Below, piece by piece: positions 1 through 10,745 of a DNA stretch of 64,000 nt. Numbering within the stretch: position 1 is the stretch's first letter; every line of letters begins with the position of its first letter. This DNA is from Symsagittifera roscoffensis. Lineage: Eukaryota; Xenacoelomorpha; Acoela; Convolutidae. The notes below the pieces were generated by a model that was given only the letters and a program-made list of their open reading frames with translations, was not told the origin of the DNA and ran no database searches. The stretch covers positions 1,115,926-1,179,925 of the forward strand of contig NC_087064.1 of assembly GCF_963678635.1 (NCBI RefSeq), written 5' to 3'. Made by a program: the position numbers and the translations under genes.

Positions 1-921
1 TGATTGCCTTAAAATATATTAAAAAAACATACATTACAAATGATTTTAGTGAGAAAAACTCGTCTGCAAAAAAAATTGCGATAATAAAAACTGTGAAATT
101 AAATAGAAAGACGCGAATCAGGAACCTAAGACAATTGATTCGAAAAAACATGTTTTATTTAAAAAAAAAAAACGATATTCGCAAATTTCTGAAATTGAAC
201 CGCCACAATGTTTCGTTTTTATAGATTTTTCATTTCGTTATAAAGGAAAAAACTATTCCGTGATTCTCGTATACGAGGTTTTTTTGGAAAAGTCTTTAGT
301 CCCATTAAATAACTCTGATCGGAAGTGTATCAATTTTATCAGATGCAAACCATCAAAAATAGTTTTATTAGTCGTGAATTAACTGATTCAAATCTTTTTA
401 CTTTTAGATTAGAAAAGTTTTTGAAGGGCTTGCAAGTAAACTCAAGTAAAGGGAGAACTCAAGTAAAAAATTCTAAAAAAAAAACTAAATGCTACGCACT
501 TTTTATTCAGGATATTTTTCTGATTTTCCTGACGATCAACAGAAAAAGTTCTGCATTAGCGCCCTTATCGATCAGTTTAAACACTCCATATTGCTTCAAA
601 CAGTATTGGATATAAATTAATGGGATTTTTAGCTCACTAATTTGTTCTCAACATTTTTGTGCATTGATCATTGATATCTCTGACACTTTTTGAATTCCCA
701 GCCAAGTCTTTCAATCAATATTTAAGTCCATGAATATACCTATGGCCATGTTTTGACATCTGCAACGCAATAGCCATTGCTTTCACAATAAAAATTGAAT
801 GTTTGTAGAATTTATCATAATATTAGTTTGACGTACAATATAGCAAAAGTTTCTTATTAACTTCCAGAGATAATCCACAATTTGCAATTGGTCAAATATA
901 ATATGTTCCGTTCAAGTGTAA
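1..921. other. AT-rich non-coding stretch
   Basis: I see no gene, RNA or clear repeat here. The sequence is AT-rich with many A and T runs. Open frames are short and show no codon bias or recognisable motif. Confidence 0.6.
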
Positions 922-1056
922 CTGTCTGCTTTGTGGAACCCCTGTCTGAGTCAGAGTGACCTGGCCTCCTTCCTGGACTTCTGTCGTAAGGAGATGGAAC
1001 TGGAGGGGGCGGAGCTGGTGGACTTCAGTGCCGCTCTCAGAGACACCACGTGGTGA
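922..1056 (+). CDS. Candidate exon of an unknown gene
   Basis: A short GC-rich island stands out from its AT-rich surroundings. It encodes 44 codons in one frame ending in TGA at 1054-1056, and includes the peptide ASFLDFCRKEMELEGAELVD. A possible 3' splice site is the CAG at 952-954, which leaves the frame in phase 0, and a possible 5' splice site is the GTGAAA at 1053. The codon choice (CTG, GAG, GTG, GCC) resembles the potassium-channel exons further on. The pattern FLxFCxxExxxExxxLxxF is faintly like the start of an RGS domain, but the match is too short to claim. No flanking exons were recognised. It could be an orphan exon, part of the 5' region of the channel gene, or a chance GC island. 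Confidence 0.3.
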   Translation: MSALWNPCLSQSDLASFLDFCRKEMELEGAELVDFSAALRDTTW

Positions 1057-1534
1057 AAAGAAGATGATGAGCACACACATCATACCTGTCAGAGATGCTC
1101 TTCAAAACAACATCGCCACAAAATTATACTCACTTCCTCTCTCTTTTATTGCTTTTGTAAATTTTTTGTGGCTATTGTTCCCAAGTGCTTTTAAATATGC
1201 ATATTATTTGAGATGAAATAAACTATTTGAATTTAATAATTTAAAAATGTATAAAGCTAGTCTATAATTTCTTTTGTTATAAATTTTTGCACGAATAAAA
1301 ATTTGTAAAAATTTCTCAAGTTTTTTCATTATGCATTTTATTTAAAATCTAGCAAATAATTTGAGAAAGTTCATTTGGAAATTGATAACATTTTCTTAAA
1401 TCTTTTTTTTGTAAGTTCTTTTTTATGAATAAGCGTTTTCTGAAAAATATTCAATAAACAACGCTTTAAACATACAACGCTTTTGAATGCTTTCTAACAA
1501 AGCCATGTAACAACCCGCACCCAGTTTCAAGCGT
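1057..1534. other. AT-rich non-coding stretch
   Basis: I see no supported feature in this stretch. It is AT-rich with scattered homopolymer runs. Confidence 0.6.
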
Positions 1535-2460
1535 TAATAATCGATTATTTTACGATTTTAGTACCAGACTTACTAAAATTGAGAAACAATCGATTTTAAT
1601 CAATTAATAATCGATTATAATCTCTCATTTTAAGATCAAATTATAATTAATTATAATCCATTATAATTGATTATAATCGAAAATTTATTCGTTCATTTTC
1701 GATACAATTATAATCAATTATAATTGATTATAATCCATTATTTTCATTCAAATTTCTAATTTATTAGTTTTGCACAAAAATCCATAATAATCGATTATAA
1801 TTGATTATAATTCCTTTTGTTCGTTCATTTTGTCTTCGAAGTTAGACGTTGGATATTTTATGTTTTTTGTAGATGTTGGCTCCTATGAAAAATGAGAATA
1901 AGAATTTTTAAAGTTTTCGAATCAATTCAAATTTATAAAGTTTTTTTTTCATTACTTCCCCATTAGAGTTGTTTTGTGATGCACATTTTTTGCTTTTTAA
2001 CCACCAAAACATCAGCAAATTGACTTAGTTTCATGATTGATTCGGAAGATTTATTTTTCATCTACCGCGGGAATCTTTCTACTAGTATGAAAGGATCTCT
2101 ATGAAATTTTTGTTTCGAGGTAAAACTTTGTGTTCAGATGAACCAAAGTGTTCAAGAGATCTCTCTTTTAGAGATTTTTTTATTGACACAAAAAAATAAC
2201 TCATCAGAAATGATTCGAATATAGTTTTGAATTGACAAATTTTTGGCAAAATAAGAGATTATATCGATTATAATAAATTATAATTGATTCTAAGGGTTTT
2301 TTGCAAGAATTATAATCAATTATAATCGATTATGAAAGATTATAGTCTCTTAGAAAATAACACGATTATAATCAATTATAAATCCTTTAAATACCTAATT
2401 TTGGTAATTATAATCAATTATAATTGTCAAAAAATCATCATAATAATCCGCTATAACCAA
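1535..2460. repeat. Cluster of ATTATAATCGATTA-type palindromes
   Basis: Two blocks, about 1535-1815 and 2253-2460, are packed with variants of TAATCGATTA, TAATTGATTA and TTATAATCAATTATAATC. Many are self-complementary and they overlap. The 440 bases between the blocks lack the motif. TAAT, two bases, ATTA is the known half-site arrangement for dimers of paired-class homeodomain proteins, but a simple AT-rich repeat expansion or the ends of an unrecognised transposon would look the same. I infer no function. Confidence 0.6.
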
Positions 2461-2470
2461 TTATTTACGC

Positions 2471-2713
2471 CTAAACTTGGATGCGGGAACGCATTTGAAC
2501 ACTTTGGTTACTTTTTGTCACAACGCAGTTCAATACGAAGCCAAACTGTGCATTCTGTGCATTGTAAGCGGATTCCGGAACATTGCTACTAATCTTTGAT
2601 CTTCTTTGCTGTTTTGGAACATGTTTAAAGACTTGTCTCTGAAATCCAGGAACATACAGACACAAATTTGTGCGCCTATCCAGTGCACAGTTTGGCCTCG
2701 TAATGTTTGTGAT
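2471..2713 (-). CDS. Candidate terminal exon of an unknown minus-strand gene
   Basis: On the minus strand an AT-rich tract ending in TTGATATTTCAG (a good 3' splice site) is followed by 80 open codons and a stop. The start is phase 0 if the splice site at 2714 is used. The peptide has three cysteines (for example RPNCALDRRTNLCLYVPG) and is basic and polar. It shows no membrane segment and no family I recognise. The stretch is GC-richer than its flanks, as expected of an exon in this genome. No upstream exon and no clear poly(A) signal were found, so it may be a real last exon, a pseudogene piece or a chance frame. Confidence 0.3.
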   Translation of the reverse strand: MTNITRPNCALDRRTNLCLYVPGFQRQVFKHVPKQQRRSKISSNVPESAYNAQNAQFGFVLNCVVTKSNQSVQMRSRIQV

Positions 2714-2900
2714 CTGAAATATCAAAAATTAATAAACCTAGCAAGTGGCAGAAAACTCCCCTAAATTTCTAGGGGAATTTTTGGCACTACAGCAACCTTG
2801 CCATGCCCATCTCATGTATGTTCAGTGCTTGCTTTTAGAAATGAAGATGAAGCAACAAAACAAATGTATGCCCGACCATACTCATGAGGTGCTTTAGATA

Positions 2901-3802
2901 CTATAGCTCAGGGGCGGATTTAGGGGGACGTCCCCTCCCTCTCAGGGCTTCGACCCCATGTCGACCCAATGGGTCCCCCTTTGCACTATTTTGAGGTATC
3001 CTTTTTGTTAGACTGCCCGTACCCAGGGGATTTTCGGTGCAAGAGCTGAAATTCTTTAATTAAGATCTTGATAAGATTTTGAAAAATTCAGATCTGAAAT
3101 TTGGATCTGAAATAGGAAATTTCATATGTGAATTATCCTAAATAACCTCGAAAAACTAAATTTCAGATCTAAAATTAAAAAATTAAATCTGAGAAACTTT
3201 TTGCTGTATTATAATTTATGCATTTTGAGCAAACAAGTGAATTTTTGTTTTTCGATTTTCTGCAGAGCTTAATTATGTTTATATTAACTAGCGATAAAAG
3301 AAACTTCCGAATCATTTCACAAAAAATTTTTTCGAAATAAATTTCTTGTTCAACTGTGTTTCAAAAACTGATAGAAGACCTTTCAATTTTTTTTTATTTT
3401 CACGCCTTACCCATGCGTTTTAGATCTGAAATAACCCATTCGTAAAGTAGAGTATCCAAGCGTTATTTTAACATTTTACAAGCCATTTCAAATCTGAAAT
3501 TTAGATCTGAAAAAGACTATTACAGATCTGAATTAGAACATTCACTAGGTACGGTTGACCTTAAAATTTTTCTAAAGGCTCCTTCGGCGCCAATATATAC
3601 TAATTTTGAAGGAGGAGCGCGCGCCTTTTTTGGCCTTTTTTTTTCAAAAATTTGCGTGCGGCGCAAAAAAATTGGTCAAAATTGCTTCTTTACAGTAATT
3701 TGGGAGAGCTCAAAAAATTAATTTTGTCGACCCAAAAAACAATTACTGCGGATACGCTCCCCCGCCCCACGAGAAAATCCTAGACCCGCCCCTGCTATAG
3801 CT
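2901..3802. mobile_element. hAT-type MITE with 8-bp target site duplication
   Basis: The element proper is 2909-3794 (886 bp). It begins CAGGGGCGGATTTAGG and ends CCTAGACCCGCCCCTG, so its ends are inverted copies of a CAGGGGCGG-type terminus widely seen in hAT elements. It is flanked on both sides by the exact 8-bp duplication CTATAGCT (2901-2908 and 3795-3802), the hAT target-duplication length. It has no transposase frame, so it is non-autonomous. Inside, the motif AGATCTGAAAT recurs several times (about 3060-3560) in both orientations. Related copies lie at 14445-14838 and, inverted, at about 23011-23563. Confidence 0.9.
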
Positions 3803-4674
3803 TATACAATGTTGGTCCGCTAATACACTCATATATCTACAAAAGTAGAAACCATATCAATTCTTTCACCTTCGTTTTTCAAAACGCGCATCGAATGTCG
3901 CGGTTTCACAGCAAACATTGGAACATATTACATAGCATCTTTTAAAGGTTTAAATTTGTGTAATTGATATAAAAGATTTCTAATGTAATTCTAACAATTA
4001 ATTACTTGTTTGAAAACTGACCAATTATAACAACAACAATAAAAAAATTGCAGCGTAAATAGTGCCGAAAGTTTCGAATAGAGTGATTTCAGAAACGACT
4101 AAAAACTAAAAGTTTAAAAAAAAAATTTAAAATTAGTAGTATTTTTCACTTTTTTTCTTTTCATTAATTTAAAATTCTGTCTTTTCATAGGAAGAGAGAT
4201 TGAATATGATAAAAACAGGCAAACGTGATAAAATAACTAAAGAATCAAATTGTATTTAACTTATAAGGAATTAAATTTGATCGTCAGGTCAGCCAGTATC
4301 AAACATTTCAAACTTCAACAAAGAAATATCGCAAGCAAAACACGTTTTGCATTTGAACTCAAAAAGTATTCTAAAAAAGACACGAGTGAAACATTTTCCA
4401 TATAAGGAGCACAGCTCATATTCGTTTTGAAATTTGGAAAACAAAGACGTTCGGATGAAGGCAAAATCGAAATTCAACTGATCTTGAATAAAATTTTGTG
4501 AACTAAAATTTTTGAAGATTGTATTTCAACCTTTCTCCCCCAGGAGCCAACGTCAAAATCAAAAATGTTGTAACTTGAGTTATGTACGGTTTTATTATAA
4601 ATAATTAGCCGATGTATTTTCTCAAAACAAATAATTCTCGTGTAAATTTCAACTTCAAAAATATACTCAAAAAA
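3803..4674. other. Non-coding stretch
   Basis: I see no gene or clear repeat. Open frames on both strands are short and lack codon bias. The sequence is AT-rich with A runs. Confidence 0.5.
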
Positions 4675-5650
4675 ACCTGCTTAAATTAGGCCAACAATTA
4701 CTGAAAAAAAACGGAAAGCATCCTTGGAGTGACAATGAAGTACAGAATTCAGCCACAAAATGGAGACGGCTTCGACAAGAATTTTTGAAAGCTAAAGCAA
4801 CAGATGCCCGGAACAGATATAGTACCCAAAACAAACTTGTCAAAAACCCAATCATCCGTAAAAAAAAAGAAAATAATATCAAAATATTCTAGAACGGAGT
4901 TTTTTTAAACTTTCAATAGAATGAGAGTCAAAGAAAAAAACTCCAAGTCAGATAATCTGTCTGAGGAAGACGCTAAGCGCTTAACGGTTGCTTCGAAATC
5001 ATTGGCGTAAGACTTGCACAAAACAAACCAACTTGCATTAAGAATAAGGTAATTCTTCATCAGCAATCATTGTTTTTGAAAAAAAAATCTGAATCAACTG
5101 AAGTCATTGAAGTCATCAGAAACCTAATCAATGAATAGAGTTCAGATTGCTATGATATCAAAACTCGTCCCGTAAAAAAATCAAAAACACACTAGCAAGT
5201 TCTTTAGCACAAATTTAAAATGTAGAAAACTTTAAATATCTTGGAAATCATCGCGACAGCTAATTAAAATGTCATCAGCGTATTGATCAGGTGAAAAACA
5301 AATTTTGCAGTTCTGTGGAGTTTCTTTCAAGTCAGAAAATTTTTACCACCAGGACAGCAATTGATGGTTGCTTATAAAAACTATGTGCAACAAAACTTTC
5401 AGTGTCGACTTTTAGTTGATTCAAATACGGACAAAACCAATGGTTAGAAACAGAAATGGAAGTCAGAAACCTAATTTAAATAAAATTAATGAGCTTAAGA
5501 TGGATTCAGCCACTGAATTAATGCATGAAAAAAAAGTATATAAGCGAAGAGACTTTTTTGCCTACAAATTTTTGAAATTAACCGGGAAAATTATTCGAGA
5601 AAAAAGTACATACCCGAAGAGATTTTTTTTGCGCACAAAAATTTGAAATG
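4675..5650 (+). pseudogene. Decayed LINE (non-LTR retrotransposon) reverse-transcriptase remnant
   Basis: Conceptual translation in shifting plus-strand frames gives pieces typical of a LINE ORF2. Near 4740-4870 there is a linker rich in arginine and lysine (WRRLRQEFLKAK, then RNRYSTQNKLVKN), as found between endonuclease and reverse transcriptase. At 5224-5345 there is VENFKYLGN followed by IDQVKNKF, the familiar YLG and thumb region. At 5334-5440 a second frame continues with RKFLPPGQQLMVAYKNYVQ, and near 5470-5530 LNKINELKMDSATELM matches the usual kinkLQ tail. In-frame stops and at least one frameshift (around 5335) show that it is dead. I cannot assign the clade (Jockey, I or CR1-like). 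Confidence 0.75.
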
Positions 5651-7134
5651 AACCAGGAAAAGTGTTCGAGTTCCTTGTTGGTCCGCTGGTGTGTGCCATT
5701 AAAAGAACAAGAGTTACAGGTGATCTTATCAAAGAGAAAATCAAATCACAAAATAACTACTATTAGAAAAAACTCAATAGATGGAGGGTCAATTAGATCT
5801 TAAATTCGATAAATGTTTAAATTTGTTTTAATTTTTTTCCAAATTCTGTCAGTTTTTTCAAAACTGCTTCTCTGATTCGATTGAAAAAATTTTTTCATAA
5901 ATTGTTAAATAATTATATTTTCAGAATTGCGATTTTATTTTGCATGCTGTGAGATTTTTTTTTGCTGAATATGGAGATATATACTTTTGTTCTGTTGATT
6001 TCTAGTTCATGGGCAGAGAAGACTTCCCGAGAAAACAAAAATCAAATATTTTTTTTTCAAGAAAAGAGTTGAAAGGAGGGAGTGAAGAGGCTTACGTTTA
6101 AAAAATGTTTACCAGTCGAACGGTCCATTGGACCAAGGAAGTTAATTTTGTTTTCTTGTTCTCCTCTTGATGAGACACCTGAAAACGGGCCATGTTGGCT
6201 TAATTGTGTTCTCCCACACGATTCCAGTTTGTGTTTGTAAATTTTTAGCAAATACTCCGAGATATCATTTTTGTAATAGTTTTTTTAAATACTACTAGAT
6301 ATCGTTTAGAAAATATTTTTATGAGGATTATATTTACACTGATTCATAGGATTATTAAAATTTGGAATAGTATCATTATTAATGGCGGTATTCAAACCTC
6401 TTGAAATTGAGCATAACTTTTTGCAGCTAGAAAATTGTTTTGATTTTTACTAAAAAAAAAGCGCCGATAATTTCATCGAGGTGAACATTTTTTAAAAAGC
6501 ATTAAGCTATTCAATCATAAACTTTCCGTTGCCTTCTATGAAATTTGAAACTCGAAATAGCTTTCCCGTGTGGCGTTTCGATATTCAGTTGTTTTGGATA
6601 GTTTTCTGAACGACAACGCTTGCTTCTAAAATTCGAAAACATATCAGGTCTTCTTCGAACAAAAACTTTTTTGAAGTGCTATTTTTGTACCAATTTTAAG
6701 CAAACTGAGTTTTTTATCTAGTAATTGTTTCGGAGTTGCTTTAATTAGCGTATCTCAAAAAAAATCCTACAATATTTTCAAAAGAACAAAGTGCATCAAA
6801 CTAAAGATTAAACTTCTTGCTTCCCCTTAAATAATAAAGCCCTTTCAGTTGTGATTCGAAGGACATCAAAAATTCCAAAAAGTTCTCCCACTGTCGCGAA
6901 AAACTGGTTTAAAACTTTTGAATTTTAGTTCAATTTCGAGCGAAAAACGCGATCGAGCAACTTTCGTTATATGGAATTTAATTAGTTTTTTGTATAACTT
7001 TAGGCTTACAAAACTTGGTTTTAACAGCAAGAAAACTAGTTTTGGATGTTTTTTTTTTCACGCTTATTTGACGAAAAAAAGGTTTTCGTTTTCTTTCTAT
7101 TTTTGAAAAAAAATTTTTGTCGATCATGCCTAAT
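5651..7134. other. AT-rich non-coding stretch
   Basis: I recognise nothing reliable here apart from a short imperfect tandem repeat at about 5538-5650, where a segment reading GCGAAGAGACTTTTTT and its neighbour recur after roughly 75 bp at the LINE tail. A possible minus-strand mini-exon between a TTTCAG and a GTAAAC (about 6110-6180) was not convincing enough to call. Confidence 0.45.
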
Positions 7135-7407
7135 TCACTGATTTTCTACGCGATCCTTTAGTTCTCGAATCACACCACCCGCTAAAAACGACACTGGTAT
7201 GGAATATTTTGGAATATGGTCGGAAAATTCTGTGCTACTTGCACAGCAACCGGCTCTCCTTGTTTTTCTATACAGTTTTAACTTGAAGCCATTTTTGTAA
7301 ATCTCACATCTGATTTTAATTCTAAATGAATGCTCCGAATAAAAAAAGTGCGATGCATTGTGCAATTCAAGACCCGTGTTCCCGTTTTTAGAATGACATA
7401 CAAACTT
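7135..7407 (-). CDS. Candidate terminal exon of an unknown minus-strand gene
   Basis: On the minus strand a pyrimidine-containing tract ending ACACCCTGCAG (3' splice site at 7408-7413) opens directly into 90 codons in phase 0, ending in TGA at 7135-7137. The peptide begins KFVCHSKNGNTGLELHNASH, has a basic middle with paired cysteines (RRAGCCASS), and ends AGGVIRELKDRVENQ. It has no obvious signal peptide or membrane segment, and I do not recognise the family. The residue mix looks protein-like rather than random. No upstream exon was identified. It could be a real 3' exon, a pseudogene fragment or chance. Confidence 0.35.
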   Translation of the reverse strand, partial: KFVCHSKNGNTGLELHNASHFFYSEHSFRIKIRCEIYKNGFKLKLYRKTRRAGCCASSTEFSDHIPKYSIPVSFLAGGVIRELKDRVENQ

Positions 7408-7821
7408 CTGCAGGGTGTAGTGTAATTAAATTTAAAGTGCAGACGCGGGATTAATTCAAAAACAACTTTGTGTATCTTGGGAGAGATAAAACAGGGAAGG
7501 TGGGCTAAATTGGACAATAAAGGCGCCTCTTTATAGGCACTCGTCTTAAGGCCGTCTGCTATCTGCGAGGCAAGCTAAAAAGTGTTGCTATAAGTCTTAC
7601 TTCTCCGTACTAATCAGAGCGAACAATTTATTCAAAGCTTATCTTTACGAATTCACATTTGAAGTGTGCGGTTACCATCTCGGTTCATCAGCGTAAAATT
7701 GATCTCCTTAACTATACCCCCTCCCCCTCATCATGGCACCTTGTAACCTTGTAAACAATTGTCAGCACCCCCCCCCCCCCCGAAGAATTAATTCATCGGT
7801 TAAGCACTTGAAAATGTTGTA
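7408..7821. other. Non-coding stretch with a C14 run
   Basis: This stretch holds no gene that I can support. A run of 14 C lies at 7768-7781, just before the MITE that follows, with C-rich text (CCCCCTCCCCC) at about 7717-7730. Confidence 0.5.
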
Positions 7822-8148
7822 CCCGGGATGACCGAAACTCCTTATCATACAATTCCCATATATGAGAAACTTTACAAATTACTTGAAAAGTCGCCATCAA
7901 AAAATGCCAGTCATACAATTTCCATATATGGGAATTGTATGATAAGCATTTTTTTCGAAAAACAAAAACCTCAGTTTTTATCACCAGACTGTTTTTATTA
8001 GAATCAAACAGCCACAGAAATAAGTTTATATCTTTTTTCAACCATTTTTAGAAATTGTATGAAAATTGTATGACAAGCATTTTTCCACACACTTGATGTA
8101 TGGAATTGTATGATAAGCATTTTCGGTGTATGGAGGTCAACCCGGGTA
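7820..8148. mobile_element. Tc1/mariner-type MITE with TA target duplications
   Basis: The element is 7822-8146 (325 bp), flanked by TA on each side (7820-7821 and 8147-8148). It starts CCCGGGATGACCGAAA and ends GGTCAACCCGGG, so the outer ends are inverted copies. Just inside, CTTATCATACAATTCC on the left is matched by GGAATTGTATGATAAG on the right. A near-perfect palindrome centred on CCATATATGG lies at about 7911-7942, and ATTGTATGATAAGCATTTT recurs. There is no coding capacity. Terminal inverted repeats with a TA duplication are the hallmark of the Tc1/mariner superfamily; the exact family is unknown. Confidence 0.8.
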
Positions 8149-9007
8149 CCTAGTAACGAACCCCCTTTTTTGCGAAGGGGGAGAGTTAAAGAGATTCCAT
8201 GAAATATCTGCTGGCTCCTGACTGTGACCCTTTAATGTCAAATTTTGCTCAACATTTTCGTATTACATCAAATTGAACAAAGTTAAAAATAACGGAAAAA
8301 AAAATTGTTTTTGGTTGTCATTTTTGCGTTCATGTTCTTTCTCTAAAAATACTAATGGTTCGAAAAAAAGAGACATTTGGCCTGCTGCATTAACTTCTGA
8401 ATAGACACTGAGCTCTATGTTTCTTTCATCAGTTGCTATGCTCTTTGAACATGTCAGACATGTCAGTTCACAATTGCCTCATTTGTTTTTGTACCTCACA
8501 CCTGAGACTCAATTTGGAACTGACCCAGATTAGAAGATACTTTTGCACTTTTTCCCACCGTCTCCCATATTCGATCATCTAAGCTGTTGAAAGCATAATA
8601 AAAACCAGTTTATTCTCCTTTTCCCCTGCTATAATTCGATACCTGTTCACTTTATTTTGCGTTTGATGTCCACATTTTGAGTGTTGACTTTGGAGCACAT
8701 ATAGCTCGGCTTCTTTTTATATTCACAATAGTTGATTAGCTTTCGATTGAATTTAAATAAGGTTGCAATTGGAAATAGGGACCAAAAATGTTTATAGCTG
8801 CTCTGTCTGGCATTCGAGTTGACCTATCACTGTGACGGTGGATTTGTAGCGACAGGATGTACCAATTTTAATCGCATTGGAGGCCAAAGCATAACAGAAT
8901 CCGAAATGAGCAACTGAATGGTTAAATTATTCCAATTTGCAGTTAGAATTATGTTTCATGTTATTTCGACCGGAGCTCGCGCTAATAAAAACTGTGAGTT
9001 TTTTATT
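8149..9007. other. Non-coding stretch
   Basis: I see no gene, repeat or RNA that I can support. It is AT-rich with no long open frame. Confidence 0.5.
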
Positions 9008-9551
9008 GTTCCGACTTTCGATACGAAAGTAACGGAATATTTGTGTTCGGGCAGGGTTTTTTTTTCTTCAGACAAATTTCGACTTTTTAACTAGCCATTT
9101 TTGACGGAATTTTTTTTATATCATTCGAAAAGTATTGTTGTCCTGAGCTTCAATTTGAATCAATATTTCACCTGTGATCATTTTTCGTAGAGTTATGAGG
9201 GTTTAAAGATTGCCTTTTTGGCCATTTTGACCAATTTGGGACAATTAACGCGCGATATATTTCGCGCGATTAACGCGTAAGCGGAGATTTAATCCGTCTT
9301 ATAAATCGTTCCAAATTGGTTGAAAGAAGCTTATTTGCCGTAATTGATTTGTTACAAGGAGCTAAATCTATGTTTTTGTACTTTATATGGCGTGTGGGGG
9401 GATGATTTTCACAAAAAATTTCAAATTTTAGAAAAAATTTTCATTTTATTTTATTTCATTTAATTTTTTTATGCTTTTACTGCTGCTCCATAAACTTTAA
9501 AAGGCAGTCGGAACATTCAGGGCTTCGCCCTGATACGAGCAGTCTTGTTCT
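9008..9551 (+). repeat. Hairpin-ended repeat, copy 1 (possibly Helentron-like, non-autonomous)
   Basis: This copy starts GTTCCGACTTTCGATACGAA and ends near CAGTCTTGTTCT. It is closely similar over its whole length to 10210-10745. The left end contains the hairpin CTTTCG-ATA-CGAAAG. The right end contains AGTCGGAAC (inverted copy of the left GTTCCGACT) followed by the hairpin AGGGC-TTC-GCCCT about 20 bases from the end. A CGCG-rich motif with GTTAACGCGTAAGCGG-like text lies in the middle. No protein is encoded. Subterminal inverted repeats with a hairpin near the 3' end resemble non-autonomous Helentrons, but the terminal bases do not prove it. Confidence 0.75.
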
Positions 9552-10209
9552 TTTTCATCTCTATGTTAAAAGTTAAAACAGTTGTTTGAAACAGTAGAAA
9601 TACAAATCTGTGAGCTGTTCAGCTGCTACGGAGAGTAGTCGCGGTGCCTCTGATTGAAAACTACTTGCGTTTTCCTGCTTCCTTCGCTTGATTGGGCAAG
9701 CTTGCCTATATCGAGTAACGAGCATTGATCTTGATGGCCAAGCGAAAACTTTAGTCGATCACAAATTTGAAACATAATTGAGCACAAATCGAAACATGAT
9801 CGAAAACTGTATCGAAACCTGCTCGAACACTCTCTAAAATAGCTGAAACAAGTTTGGAGTTCTGACTTTTATCGGGTTTTTTGCTTACAACAGTGTGCGC
9901 TCGGGTCGGACAAGTCGAACACATTTTTTCTTTCGTCGAGTCGGTCGAAACAAGGCTAGTTTGAGTTGAGCACAGTCAAAGCGTTCGAATCGGTCATAAA
10001 AAAGTCCAACACCTCGACCTGGGTGAGAATACCAAATCTGCAAGATTTCATTAAAGAGACATTAGGTTGCATCATCCGAATGAAAATAAAAGTATATTTG
10101 TTACATATGTTCAAAGATAACTTTTCTTGTGTACTCGGAATTACGATATTCAAAGGTTATCGTAATTGGGGCAATCATATATGGCAATCTGTGCAAGCAC
10201 CTTCTTGTT
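9552..10209. other. Non-coding spacer between two repeat copies
   Basis: This stretch contains several loose copies of GATCGAAAC-like text around 9750-9830 but no gene that I can support. Confidence 0.45.
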
Positions 10210-10745
10210 GTTCCGACTTTCGATACGAAAGTGACGGAATATTTGTGCTCGGGGTGGGTTTTTTTTTCTTCAGACAAATTTCGACTTTTCAACTAGCCGT
10301 TTTTGACAGAATTTTTTAAATATCATTCGAAAGCTATTGTTGTCCTGAGCTTGAATTTGAAAAGATATTTCACCTGTGATCTTTTTTCGTAAAGTAATGG
10401 GGGTTTAAAGATTGCCATTTTGGCCAATTTGAGACAATTAACGCGCGATATATTTCGCGCTATTAACGCGTAAGCGGAGATTTAATCCGTCTTAAAATCG
10501 TTCCAAATTGGTTGCAAGAAGCTTATTTGCCATAATTGATTTGTTATACGGAGCGAAATCTTTCCTTTTATACTTTGTATGGCGTGGGGGGGATGATTTT
10601 CACAAAAGAAAAATTCAAATGTTAAAAAAAATTTTCATTTTATTTTTTCTTACATTTAATTTTTTAATGTTATTACTGCTCCATAAAACCTCAAAATGCA
10701 GTCGGAACATTCAGGGCTTCGCCCTGATACGAGTAGTCTTGTTCT
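10210..10745 (+). repeat. Hairpin-ended repeat, copy 2
   Basis: This is the second full copy of the family at 9008-9551, in the same orientation, with the same GTTCCGACT start, the same AGTCGGAAC plus AGGGC-TTC-GCCCT end and the same GCGCGATATATTTCGCGC-like centre. The two copies differ by scattered substitutions and small indels, so they are not a very recent duplication. Confidence 0.75.

Noticed and set aside
2332-2592. 86-codon plus-strand frame
   Set aside because: Its first half is translated AT-rich palindrome repeat, and its second half is the antisense of the better minus-strand candidate at 2471-2713.
6105-6185. Possible minus-strand mini-exon between TTTCAG and GTAAAC
   Set aside because: About 70 bp with no recognisable peptide and no partner exons. 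Such pairs of sites are common by chance.
9956-10319. 117-codon plus-strand frame entering the hairpin repeat
   Set aside because: It straddles unique text and the repeat's left end. The repeated part is non-coding in the sister copy, so the frame is accidental.
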